From Paramarasmius palmivorus (taxonomy: Eukaryota; Basidiomycota; Agaricomycetes; Agaricales; Marasmiaceae), in contig JAYKXP010000005.1 of the NCBI GenBank assembly GCA_037176845.1, positions 806,001-870,000 of the forward strand: 64,000 bases of DNA, in the 5' to 3' direction. The translations under genes and the position numbers were made by a program. Below the pieces are notes generated by a model, which saw only the letters and a program-made list of their open reading frames with translations, did no database searches and was not told where the DNA came from. Shown one piece after another: positions 1-11,049 of the stretch; the stretch's first letter is position 1; each line of letters opens with the position of its first letter.

Positions 1-3000
1 CTCGGGAGCGACAGAAACGGGTTGAGGTGGCGTCGGCGCCAGCGGCTTGCTGGTGGAGAACACTACGTCTGATGGTGTGTTAACACGACGGAAATCAAAA
101 AGGGTCCCGTAAGTCGCCTCCTGTATAAGGCCACATTCCGGGTTCAGAGTCCAGGCAACGAAATCCCCAGTTTCGTCCGCAGTGATTGGTCTGCGGATAT
201 TCAGCTAGACGGACGACCATCAGACTTGGTGAAACTCACAATGAACATCGAACAGGAGGCAACTCCAAATTGTGGAGAAGCTCGAGATCAGGAAGCGAGT
301 AGGCAATCGCTTCATTATGGTCCGTAAATGCAACCAGTGCATGAGATCCTTCCACACTAGTCAATCATAACCTCGCGCGGGACCTGATGCGACCTACCGA
401 GCTTTTCAACAATCTGAGCACTAAGAACCTTGCCAGCCTTTGAGCTCCATTCAATTCTTCCAAGTCGATCGCCGTCGACATTGAGGTAACACCTAGCACC
501 TTTCTCCCCGGCGACGACTAGTAGTACCGGATTAGCACTATTAGCAGACGCAGAAAGCCTCCTTCGTTCGGCTGTGCATCGAGCTCCGGATTTCGAGTCG
601 ATCACAAACATTGCACCTGGAAGAGGATGACTGACAGCTTCTACTTTCACCGCTTCGCCAACAAGCTTCCAAACAGAATCGGAAGTTTGTTCAAAGGTGA
701 AAAGCTGAGAGGAGCCTGAATGCCGAGCCGCAATAAGCCGTAAACGAGGTTGTGGCTCTGCCATAGCCCAAGAACGTAAACATATTGACCACAAGCAGAA
801 CGAAATGGTACTCACCAGAAGAAATCGGGCAAATAGTCCACAGCAGGGATACAAAAGGATCACCTTCGGAGTGGTTCAGACGTAATCCTATAGAGTGTCG
901 GCTTTTGGCTTTATCGTCGGGACGTAGTGCTATTCTTTGCTGTTTCGTATCAACGATAAACAACGAGCCATCATTATATGTTGCAGCCAAAAGTCCTATT
1001 GATTGCTTTGAGTATTTGATCGAAGTAAACGGCCAAGACATACCGATGTCAGCCAGGGCTATGGCTGATAGATCCCCCTTGCCTGGATTTAGTGCGAGGT
1101 ACGGCGCATACTTCAAGTGGACTGGTGTATCAATATGTTGAAGCGAAAACAGTTCGTTATCCGCTAGATCCCCGTAGTGACTTCTGTCGTCTCCCTGGCC
1201 CCCTCGTAAGCGATAAATTAGAACAGCACCACCGGAGAGAGCAATCGCCACATCCAGCGAATCGGGTGCCATCTCAACCAAAAATATCATGGGTCGTTCT
1301 AGCTGGCCGACTCGCTGTGCAACTTGGGCATCGTTAAGAACCAGATTGACGTCGATTGTTAGGTTAGTCAGTGGATTGGGGTATTCGAATTCGATAGGGT
1401 TCGGTCGTGCGTTCGTCAAAAGATTGGCACTCGCGTCAGAAAATTGGACAGTAAGAGCGGCGTGCGTCGTTATCAAGATGCGAGGAGGTTGATACTATCT
1501 GCCATCAGCGGCTGCAACGCATACGTAGGATGATAAACACACCTTGGATATACCAGCTTCGCTCTGATTGCCCATTTTAAGATAGGCAAATCCAGCTCGG
1601 AGATTCAACGTTCTGGTATCGTCCATGCTTCCTTGAACCAGGGTTTGGTATGAATCGCGACTCAATCGCTTCAGTTGACCATCCGAAAGGCCGGATGAAC
1701 CATTGGAAAGGACCCCAGGGAGATGCAAAGTGTGCGGTTCATCGCTCATCTGCATAGACCTGAGAGTATCTGCCAGATCGTCCAAGGCGTCATTTGGCTT
1801 CGAACTTGTCTCTTCCTCTACGTCTGCCCTGAGAAAGCTAGGAGGAGGGAACTGATATCCCTCTACGACACGAATTTGGCGTTGGCCCTCGTAAACAAAT
1901 AGGATGGCAAAAGGATCGAAAGCCCCGGAGAAGTGAGGCTCGCTACGAGGAATCAAAAGATAATCTTGCACTAAACCGTTTGTAGAATAGAAGTAACTGT
2001 CCGACGGTTGAACGGATGAGCGCATTGCTTTTCGTGTTTCCGGATGGAGATCCATTGGGTTGGATGACATGGGAGGTGCGGACGGGTTGAAGGCAGGTAG
2101 AAGCATGCTCGTAACACCAGCTGAATCGGGGACATGCGAGCCTCCCAGGATGGTAAGCACCGTATCACCTCCTCTTGGATCAGAGGAGTTCGGGAAAGAG
2201 CACCATGAGAGCTTGAATATCGGTTCTCGCTGAACAGGTGCCTTTTCTCCACCTCGATCTAGATGTACTTCCAACTGCGCCGCATCCACTACATTGACAT
2301 CCTGGTCGTCCAATGTGCGAACTAACAGAGGTTGATCTTCATCTTCAACAGCCCAGAAAGCAATGCATCCGTCGGTGTATCCCACGGCGAAAAAGTGGCC
2401 AGCAGGATGGATTGCCAGGCATGTGGCTTCGGGTTTACGTGGCATAAGAATATCCTGTAGGCACGAGTCACTTTCATTATGATGGACTTCACTTGCGTGA
2501 AGCTTACGGGACTTCCGTAGCCGTGCCCTCCGGGTGCACCTGGAGGATGCACGAGCTCATACACTCGAGAGCTGTTCCGTTCAGTCTATACAAATGATGA
2601 ACAAGCGAAACAAGACCTTGCCAAGTTTACTTACGAGGTCAGACAAGACAATTCCTCCTAATGACGGTCGTCAGTTAGAACGAATGAGTGGAGCTAGAGG
2701 TACTACATTACCTCCATACACGATGAAGAGAAGGTTCATGTTACGAGGATGGGGAACAACATCCAATGCTATTCCGCTGCGTGAATGTCGATCTTCCCAA
2801 ACAACCAGGTATAAGCGAACTACTTACGATGTTGGCGTTGAAACCTCAGGCATTCCACTAGCGGCCAGTTTCTGTTCATACAACGTCCAGAGGTTAGGTA
2901 TAGTGTATGAAGATTTCCTGACGCAAGTTAGATCGTAGGTCCGGATTTCGCCTGATTGTAAAACGATGAATGCCTGGGGAGCTTTTCAATCTCAAAGTTG

Positions 3001-3675
3001 CAAAGACATGTCATCGTGAACCAACATGGTTATGATATGGAGAAACAGTGAAGGAGCTGAGTATCACGGGCGTCAATGGAAGTCCAGAATCAAACAAAAG
3101 GAATCGCACCTTGCTTGGTCAAATCTGGCAGAGGCTAGATACTTTGGAAGTCCGGAGCTGGCAAGATCCCAAATATGGAGCTGGTCATGATCATCTATTG
3201 GTATTTTAGTTGAACTGACGGGTTTGAATAAGCCTCCCCACACTCACCAAGACACACGATTTTGTATGCTGCAGTAGGAATCTGCAAAGCGGTGACCCTA
3301 TAGGCATCAGGAAGTAAGAGCTTGCATTCGACTCCCGGTCTTCCAATCAGGTATATTACTCCATTCCCGGTGCCTGATATTTTCGGAAAAGTAACGAGGC
3401 ATGAATTAGTTTCCGGGGCTGATTGAAGCTGTTAAACCAAACGTACCGATTGCAAGAAGCCCCGAGACAGGTTCTATAGCCAACGCAGTGACATTCAAAG
3501 GGTACTCAAATACCCGAAGTGATCCTGGTTTCCAGTCTTGTGGTTCATGTAGCTCGCTAGAGAGGTCAAGGATGGGTCCGCGCTTGAGAAAATGCATTGG
3601 GATGGTCAAGGCCCTCGTGGGAAAGCCAACTGTGCATCCGGCACAAATCCGGCGTTCGCCGTTTCCAACATCCAT
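1..3675 (-). CDS. SRO7/lethal giant larvae-like WD40 protein (partial, C-terminus off the left edge)
   Basis: Homologue of yeast Sro7/Sro77, animal Lgl and tomosyn, which bind the t-SNARE Sec9 and Rab Sec4 and act in docking of exocytic vesicles at the plasma membrane. The first exon carries the family N-terminus: a basic start, then LDLSSELHEPQDWKPGSLRV and ALAIEPVSGLLAIGT. Further exons (2445-1495, 1476-691, 863-357) hold beta-propeller segments such as CLAIHPAGHFFAVGYTDG and a late block ALADIGMS...GLLAATYNDGSLFIVD, which is typical of the second propeller. Coding sequence continues through bases 120-1 in the same direction, so the gene is cut by the window edge. Several short introns lie between 2450 and 3420. 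The start at 3675 is the longest; an internal ATG at MHFLKRGP (about 3600) fits family members better. It is divergent from the duplicated pair that begins at 3841. Confidence 0.8.
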
Positions 3676-3768
3676 CGACGCTTCTGAACTACTCAGTGCT
3701 TGTCAGACTTCAGTGTCACTGGCCACGCTAGTAATGCAATGCTCAAGGTTCTTCTTATCACAAACGAG

Positions 3769-5790
3769 GATGCTGTAGCATGGGAACATTGATGGCTATC
3801 GAGAAGGTACGATTTCACTCTACTTCCATTCCTCACCGTCATGCCAGACATTGCATCCATTGTTGTCGCAGGCATTGCATTGCTTGGAACCATCCTACAG
3901 GCAGTTGCCAGCGGCTGGTTCAATCTGCGGTCAGAAGAGCACAAACGACGGGAAAATCTTCGGAATGTCATTGCGAAGTACAGGGATCCTTTAGCCAGGG
4001 CAACAGAGGACCTTTTTTACAAGCTCACCAATATAATCGAGACAAACTTCGCGGATTTTGCATCGGAATATGCTAGTGATCGCCATAGGACTTACGCAAT
4101 GATGCATACCGCATATATCTTTGGCCAGTTCTTCGCTTGGACTCATATTCTACGACACGACACACAGTTCCTCCTTCCATCGACACATGCCGACTCCGAC
4201 ACTGAACACATAGAATCGATCTTGAGGGAAATTCGCCATGTGCTTTGTTTAGACACCTACCGAGCACCCTTCATGCTGTGGAGTGGGGAGCAGCTCGGAA
4301 TCAGTGAGATAATGGTGGTTAGAGACGCAAAGGAGGATGGAGGACAGGCGAGGTGCATGGGATATGCTACTTTCTGTGAGCAATGGAGATCTCACGAGCA
4401 TTTCCGAAAATGGTTTGAACCTATAGTGGATGGGATGGCGATTTTGTCTACACGTCCGTCTATTGCGCAGTTTGAACGAATTGCACGTGTCCAGCACCTC
4501 CTTGTCGACTTGATGGCGGTTTTGAACCCCCAGAAGCACAACCCCGATATCATCTGCTGTACAGTGGCATTGGCTCAATGCACATGCAAAAGATGCGTTG
4601 GGACACAAGTTGCGGCGACAGCCAGCATGGGCACTTGACTGAGGCGAGCCTTACTACCGTTAAGTTTAGAGTCAACCTAGGCAGAAGGTACGTTTGCTTA
4701 TTCTCTCGGTTTCTCGACATTGAACTCCTTGGATCTAAATCAAGTTTGCAAGTCAAGTGGTGTAAAGCATAACGATACATATGAAATAAATTGTGCGGCA
4801 CGAATGGGTGTCTGCCTGGAGAACCTGGGTGAGAAATAGGTCTGTTCATTAGAGCTCTACAGTATACTTCAACTGCCACGACATCAAACCATCATGTCAC
4901 TGTCAACGGCAGAGGTTAGAACGAAAGTTAATAGAAAGCCAGAACCAAATACGACCGTGACACATTGATGCTTCATGCTGTAGCATGGGAATTTTACCAC
5001 AGCTCCCTACTTCCTCACCAAGAGCCAACATGCCAGAAATTGCATCCATCGTCGTCGCAAGCATTGCATTGCTTGGAACCCTCCTACAGGCACTGACAAG
5101 CGGCTGGTTTAGTCTACGATCAGAAGAGCACAAGAGACAAGAAACCCTTCGTAATGTTATTGCGAAGTACAGGGACCCTTTAGCCAGGGCAACGGAGGAC
5201 CTTTTTTACAAGCTCACCAACATCATCGAGACGAACTTTGCAAGTTTTGCATCGGAATATGCTAGTGATCGCCATAGAACATATGCAGTGATGCACACCT
5301 CGTATGTCTTCGGCCAATTCTTCGCTTGGGTCCATATTCTGCGACATGACACACAGTTTCTCCTCCCCTCGACACACGTCGACTCTGTCAGCAGAGATAT
5401 AGATGCCATACTAAGGCATATCCGTACGACACTCAGCTCAGACTCTTACTTGGCACCTTTTATGCTATGGTCGGGGGAGCAACTAGGAATGAGCGAGGTA
5501 ATGGTTGTTCGAGACGCAAAGGAGGATGGAGGGCAGGTACGATGTATGGGATATGCCACTTTCTGCGAGAGGTGGAGGTCGGACGAACAGTTTCGCAACT
5601 GGTTCGAGCCCATTGCAGACGGAATGGGTATTCTAGCTAGATACCCCATTAGCGAGCAATTTGAACGAATCGCGCGTGTACAACACCTCCTCGTCGACTT
5701 GGCGGATATTCTGAACCCCCAGGAACGCAACCCCGATGTGGTATGCTCTCATCTGGAACTACCCCACTGTCCCTGCAAACAATGCATACA
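3769..5790 (+). repeat. Tandem gene duplication (two units of about 0.9 kb)
   Basis: The units at about 3769-4610 and 4975-5790 are near-identical over long stretches, for example around 3966-4030 and 5156-5220. They share the 16-base string tgctgtagcatgggaa upstream of both starts. The roughly 350-base spacer between the units shows no obvious similarity to the other flanks. Confidence 0.8.
3841..4638 (+). CDS. Unknown one-helix membrane protein, tandem copy 1 (265 aa)
   Basis: I do not recognise a named family. The protein opens with one hydrophobic segment (residues 3-22, IASIVVAGIALLGTILQAV), followed by a basic stretch and then the block YRDPLARATEDLFYKLTNI. Next comes an aromatic-rich helix (YIFGQFFAWTHILRHDTQFL). 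From memory, proteins with a similar YRDPL block followed by an aromatic W-x-E/H-ILR helix occur in fungi and actinobacteria as membrane proteins of unknown role; this needs a profile search. The C-terminus has a Cys cluster, CTCKRC. It appears intronless from the chosen ATG, and the start matches that of copy 2. Its neighbour at 5031 is a close paralogue, roughly three quarters identical by eye. Function unknown; membrane anchoring is inferred from the single helix. Confidence 0.75.
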   Translation: MPDIASIVVAGIALLGTILQAVASGWFNLRSEEHKRRENLRNVIAKYRDPLARATEDLFYKLTNIIETNFADFASEYASDRHRTYAMMHTAYIFGQFFAWTHILRHDTQFLLPSTHADSDTEHIESILREIRHVLCLDTYRAPFMLWSGEQLGISEIMVVRDAKEDGGQARCMGYATFCEQWRSHEHFRKWFEPIVDGMAILSTRPSIAQFERIARVQHLLVDLMAVLNPQKHNPDIICCTVALAQCTCKRCVGTQVAATASMGT

Positions 5791-5960
5791 GGCAAGAGTC
5801 TCGGTAGCAACTGAGACGAAGGGTGCTCGATCGCGTCCAGCTTTGTTACCCTTACATGGAGGTCAAAGACAGGAAGTAAGTCTCCTTGGTTCTCAATCCT
5901 GTGATCTGTTACCCTTGTTCACTAGCGTTTAAATTCTAGCGAACAATGTCAACAGAATGA
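5031..5960 (+). CDS. Unknown one-helix membrane protein, tandem copy 2
   Basis: Close paralogue of the gene at 3841: same N-terminal helix, same YRDPLARATEDLFYKLTNI block, same FERIARVQHLLVDL helix and same Cys cluster (CPCKQC). It differs in the linker around residues 120-140 and has a longer C-terminal tail. An in-frame ATG exists upstream at 4985, but 5031 aligns with the start of copy 1. Reading straight through gives a stop at 5932. A canonical donor (gtaagt at 5876) and acceptor (ctag ending at 5939) would instead give a short tail ending at 5960, which I prefer. The long runs of identical codons in the 5' half point to a fairly recent tandem duplication. The upstream bases tgctgtagcatgggaa are also shared, so the copy includes some promoter sequence. 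Confidence 0.72.
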
Positions 5961-6082
5961 GGTTAACTAGCTTTGTCATATGAGTGCGTGTACTAGTACA
6001 GGTGAAGTAGATATAAAGCATAGAAATACACAGGAAATAAATTAGAAGCACGCGCCTCTGCCAACAACATTCCCATTGTTGG

Positions 6083-9000
6083 TTAGCTTCTAGGATGTGA
6101 AGATGCCCCCCTTATTTTCCCTAACCATCCTGAACCTCGTTTCGAAACCTTCGGATCCAATGGCACAGGATTCACGCTTACTGCTCGAGCAACAGCCTCC
6201 TTCGGAACTTGTATTTCCGCCGGTGCAGGCACTGGTGCCGTTGGTGTTCGATGGCGTACTGGAGTGAAACCCGACTGAATGTTACTTAATACCCTTCGAA
6301 CCCTCGGCGTTGTACTCGTAGAAGGCTCCGCCTTGTCACCGGGTACGCTGTCTGCAGTGAACGCCTGCGCAGGAACGCTCTGGTTTGTCTCAAAGTCTTC
6401 AGGAGCTGATCGCTTTTTGCCCGTCATAACAGAAGGCGGGACATCAATGTCCACACTACGTCTCTTGGGAGTGATAGCCTTGAAGACAGGAACGGGTACC
6501 GAGCTTGCCTCTGGAGTGGAATCTCTGTGCATGGTAGACGCCGACGAATGCGCCCGGGTTCGTGCCTGGAAGACGGTCGAAGATTGCACCCTTTCGGGCT
6601 CCTGGGGCGACAATACACTTGCTCTGGAGGTACTGTTTCTAGTCGTCCGGGGTTGCATTGGCGGATCAGAAGGGGTATGGGACGGAGGGGACGAAGATGA
6701 AGCCCGCGTATCAGACACTGAAGGTCCAGAAGCTTTGGCAGCGGCGAGTTTGGCCTGAAGGTTTTGGACTTTCCTTGTCAATGTTTCAACCTTACTCGTA
6801 AGTTTCTTGTTGTCCTTCAACATTCTGGGCGGACAAATCAGTACGCTACGTGGGGTCCGAAGTTTCAAACTTACTCAATAGCGCGGTCATCGTTCTCCTC
6901 AATTTCAGCACATTTGCGCCTCAGCAACTCTTCCATCTCATTGTTGCGTTGTTCAAGTTCCGCCAATGCCTCTTCGAGGTTTGGTCTGGCCTTCAAAGAA
7001 GCCAGCTCGCGGTTCAAATTCGACATTTCACGTTTGTGCTGCGCGCTTTGCAGGTTGAGATTCATCTCTGCAGTGTTGCAGGCCTTTTGAGCCGAAACCA
7101 GATCGTTTTGGACACTTTCTAGCTCGGAATGTAGACGAGCGATCTTTTGTTCACTACGGGCACGAAATTAGCAGGATAGTCTGTGAACTGCTAAATTACG
7201 TACCTCTCCTTAACCTGGCTCTCTAGGTATCTGTTGTAAGATATTGCACGTTGAATTTCGGCCTCCAGAGCAGTCATGTCGCATTGAAGCTTGTGTCCAT
7301 CGGCTCGTGATAGCTCCAATTCACTTTCAGAGCGTTTCAATTGATCTCCGATGTCGGCCATTTGCACCAAGAGGTCTTCCAACTGCGACTCCATACGTTG
7401 ACTCTGGCTTCTTTGCGACAGCAGCTCGCCCTGGAGAAGGGACTTCTCGTGTGCATGAGCCTCGGCTTCCTCCTTCAGTTTGTCGGACAACGCGGATGAT
7501 TCTGTAGATGCCTGGGCGAGGTCGGTTCGTGAAGCTTCGAGTCGGGCAAGGGCATCTTCCGCTTCGCGCTTGAGCTGCTGAACTTCGCCCTCGAGTTCAT
7601 TCCGCTGTCTGGTCACATCATCGATGGTCGCGTTCAGTGAGGTTTCGGTGTTGGTGTTGCTATGCCTCAATTCCTGGGCTTCTCGAGCGATCGTTGAAAG
7701 CTCCACCTCTAACTGCTGAATCTTCTTCTCCTGCTGCAGTTTGAGGGTTGTCAACATCTGCTCCGACTGTCTGCTCTTCGCAAGGTCCTCGCTAATATCC
7801 GACAGTTCGTTCTGAAGTGTCCGTCCAGAACGCATAGATGCGGAGAGTTTCTCCTCATACTCCAGCTCCTTAGCAGCCTGCTGTGCTTTCATCTCCTCAA
7901 GAGCGGCGGAAGATTTGACCAACTGTGATTGGAGCTGCCCAATCTCCTCGACGTGCTTCATCTTCAACTGTACTACCTCGCCTTCCAGATCGTTGCTGGC
8001 TAGCTGTTCATCCTTTTGGGAAATAAGTACCTCGAGTTCGTCTACCCTGGCGGAATGACTTCTCTCCGTTTCAGCGAGCATCTCCCGTAATTGCTTCACC
8101 TCCGCCTCTAGCTCCGTTATCTTGTCCACCTTTGCTCGTAGATCGTCCGAACTGCCGGCACGGAGGGCTTTGAGCTCTGAAGCGATCGCTTCCTTGTCTG
8201 CAGCTTGGGAACTGATCTCCCTCTGGAGACCCTTAACTGTTGCCGCAAGATGTGCCTTTTCCTCGATTAAGGCATTGATTGAATGCGACGTTTGGCGAAG
8301 GTTGTTCTGGGAAACGGCAAGGGCAAGGGTAACTCGACGGATGTCTTCTTCCGTGTCCTTTAGGTGACTGTCCTTCTCCCGTACCACAGACTCCAATTCA
8401 CTACCCATCCTCGAAGCTGAATCTTGCTCCCTCTGAATATACTCAGCACACTCCTTCGCGGACCGAACGCGCTCCTCTGCAAGGCGCACCTTTTCCCTTG
8501 AGCGAGAGACAGTATGGAAAGCCACGGCAACCAGGGAAGCAAGTGACCTCTCATTCTCCTCTAGTTGGCTCTCAACTCGCTCAACCTCTTCTTCCAACAC
8601 CTCTACCCGTGCGATAGCGTCATCACGAGCCTCCCGAGCATCTGCACAGTCCTCTACCATCGCCTCTTTCTGGGAGGCTAAAGTTTCCATTTCGGCTGTC
8701 ATCTCGGTCAACCGCTCCTCTTGTAATTTGAGGTTCGTCTCCAACCTTCTGATGTCGTGGATCTGGATGCCGAGTTGCTCGTTCCGACGTGAGACTTTCC
8801 CTTCCAATTCTTGGATCTGTCTGCGCAATGCAGAGGTCGCCTCCGTAGATGACATGTTGGAGAGTTGATGGAACTGCAACGAAGAGTACCTCTTCTCCGC
8901 TTCTGCCAATTCCTCTTGAGCGGCTTTCAGATCGTTGGTAAGGTTGGTAACCTGAAGGCTGAGCGAATCTCGTTCGGACTCGACCTCCTGCAGAGCGTTA

Positions 9001-10730
9001 GAGAGCTCAGAGATTTCGCCATCAGCACGCATCAAAGAAGACCTAGTGTCTTCGTGGGATGCATTAGCCTCCTCCAGCTGTGATAACAAATCATTGCGAT
9101 GGGTAGTCGCTTCCTCCAACGATTCGAGCGTAGTTTGGAGCCGATCCTCTGTCTGCTTTAGCCTGCCTTCTTGGCCGGAGGGAAGATTAGCCTGCTGCAT
9201 GTTCGCGGCTAGAGCTCGAGATAAATCATCGGCGGATGCTGTCAGAGTGTTGTGCAGATGTCCAACAACAATCATACAAGCTAGAATAGCTTTGCCGAGG
9301 GAAGGTGATTGCTTTGAGGGCGTTTCGACGGCAGTTCCGCTACCCCCGCAGGATGAGCCAGTAGATTCTCCAACCTTCGCCTCTAGCGCGGCGATTCTGA
9401 ACTTGGATTCGGCAGACACGAAGTCGAGGTCCCGTTGTAGGGCATCCCTCTCTCCTCGGAGACGATCGACTGCATTGAGAAGGCGCTCCATACTTTGCAC
9501 TGCTTGCTCCTCCTGAATAGGCATCCCTGACGGTCTACAGAAGACAATGTCAGCAAGAATCTAGAAAGTCAAGGACAGAGACTCACTGCCCCATAGCCGC
9601 AATCTTTTCGTCGCGTTCCCGAATCGTTGCTTCCAACGCAGTGACTCGATTCCGTGCAGTCTCCAGGTGATCGAGAGCCTCCTCCTTCTCCTGAACGAGT
9701 TCTGCATTCTTGCTTTCCGCTTGCGATAGCTTTCCAGCTCCAAGAATGACCTGCTGCTCAGCCTGCCTCAACTTTTTCTTGAGTGAGGGAACTTCGCTCG
9801 CTTCGCCCACCAGCCTTTCCAGGGCCTCTATCTTTGCCTCGTCTTCATCAATTCTTCTCAATAGCTCTTCTTCCCGTCCTTGACCATCTTGTTCGTTTCT
9901 CAGATACTCCAGCTCTTCGTCCTTCTCATCCACAAGGGCCTCCAGCTCTTGGATCCGTTTCCGGTTTCGAGCATCGAGAGCCATGTTCTCGTTGTTAGCC
10001 CTGAATAATTCCCTTTGAACGGTATCGAGCCTCTTTGTTGCTGACTGTAGATCAGCATCCTTCTGACCCAGTAGTGTGCGAGCCTCGCTAAGCTCCGCCT
10101 CTAGACTGGTGATCCTGAAGTTTGATAGCGATGAGGACCGCGGTCGAGGTGTTCGTAGCTTCCCAGGAGTAACCGGTGGAGAGCTTAGCTGACGAAGGTT
10201 TGCCTCCAATTCCCTCACTCGAGCTTCCAAAACCCCCTTCTCTTTCTCCATCTTCATCACTTTTGCATTGTGGCCGTTTGATGTGTGGGACATGGACTCC
10301 AGTGTCGCTTCCAACTCCCGTGCCTCCAAATCTTTAGCTTTAAACTTCTCTTGTGCAACGTTCAGCGCGCTTTTATGATTTTCGGATAGTATCTTCTCAT
10401 TCCTGAGGTCCTCTGAACACTTGTGAAGGTTGCTTTCGAGTTGCAAGGCGCGTTGGGTTTCCTCGTTTAGCTGTTCAGAAGCATGTCACAAGACATGCTA
10501 CAGAATTGTATCTCAAAGACGCACCTTGCGCACTGCATCATTAAAGCTAGCTCTTATTTCCTCTAGTTCCGCTGCTTTCTTGATCAACTGTCCTTGTTGT
10601 GCTGCTATTTGAGCCTCTGCGTTTATATACTACATCAACCAACCTGAAATTTCGGTCAGAACGAATGATGCTCACCTTTACTTCCCAGCTTGTCTTTAAA
10701 TGCCTGCATTTCGTCCGTAACATCGTTCAT
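6083..10730 (-). CDS. Very long coiled-coil protein (about 1,430 aa)
   Basis: The start MNDVTDEMQAFKDKLGSK at 10730 is followed by exons almost entirely made of heptad-rich Glu/Leu/Gln/Arg sequence. The join between 9586 and 9535 is clean: ATG GGG CA, then A CCG TCA GGG ATG, giving MGQPSGMPIQ. Two coiled-coil blocks (10446-9586 and 9535-7191) are separated by a loop rich in Pro/Ser (SPPVTPGKLRTPRPRSSS, about 10150). The last 250 residues (6868-6083) are a disordered, basic, Ser/Pro-rich tail with NIQSGFTPVRHRTP. No motor, membrane or zinc domain was seen. The architecture fits a cytoskeletal, spindle-pole or septal scaffold, but that is inference from composition only. Coiled coils attract false matches to myosin tails, so I give no symbol. 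Confidence 0.75.
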
Positions 10731-11049
10731 GCCCAAGGTGTGGAGGGACATGGCGGAAGGGTATCGTGGTACTGGTACGAGACGGTTCAAGAGCAAGTTT
10801 GCATCATTGTTTGGTAACGCCGTGTTGGGTCACGAGCGTGTCCACCAACCAAACATGTGACCGTGGTCGACCTTGTGATGAGCGCTAGCGCCGGGTTGTT
10901 CAACTTGTTGGTACACGATTCCAACACGATTCAGTTTCAAGGCATGTAGGCTGTTCAAAAGTCGCAAAACAATTGAAAGAAAGAGGCTAATAGTACAAGA
11001 TCCAGGGCTAGGCATACAATTCTACGTATATTAAGTAGTCTACAAATCC
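10731..11049. other. Intergenic, upstream of the coiled-coil gene
   Basis: About 320 bases lie between the start of the coiled-coil gene and the stop of the DCAF11 homologue, both on the minus strand. The stretch should hold the promoter of the former and the 3' end of the latter. I saw no TATA box or repeat that I would defend. Confidence 0.5.

Noticed and set aside
2534..2938. 134-codon plus-strand ORF
   Set aside because: Lies across small exons and introns of the minus-strand SRO7-like gene and has no ATG-proximal or domain support.
9046..9516. 156-codon plus-strand ORF
   Set aside because: Fully inside a coiled-coil exon; antisense of Glu/Leu/Gln-rich heptads yields long open frames by composition.
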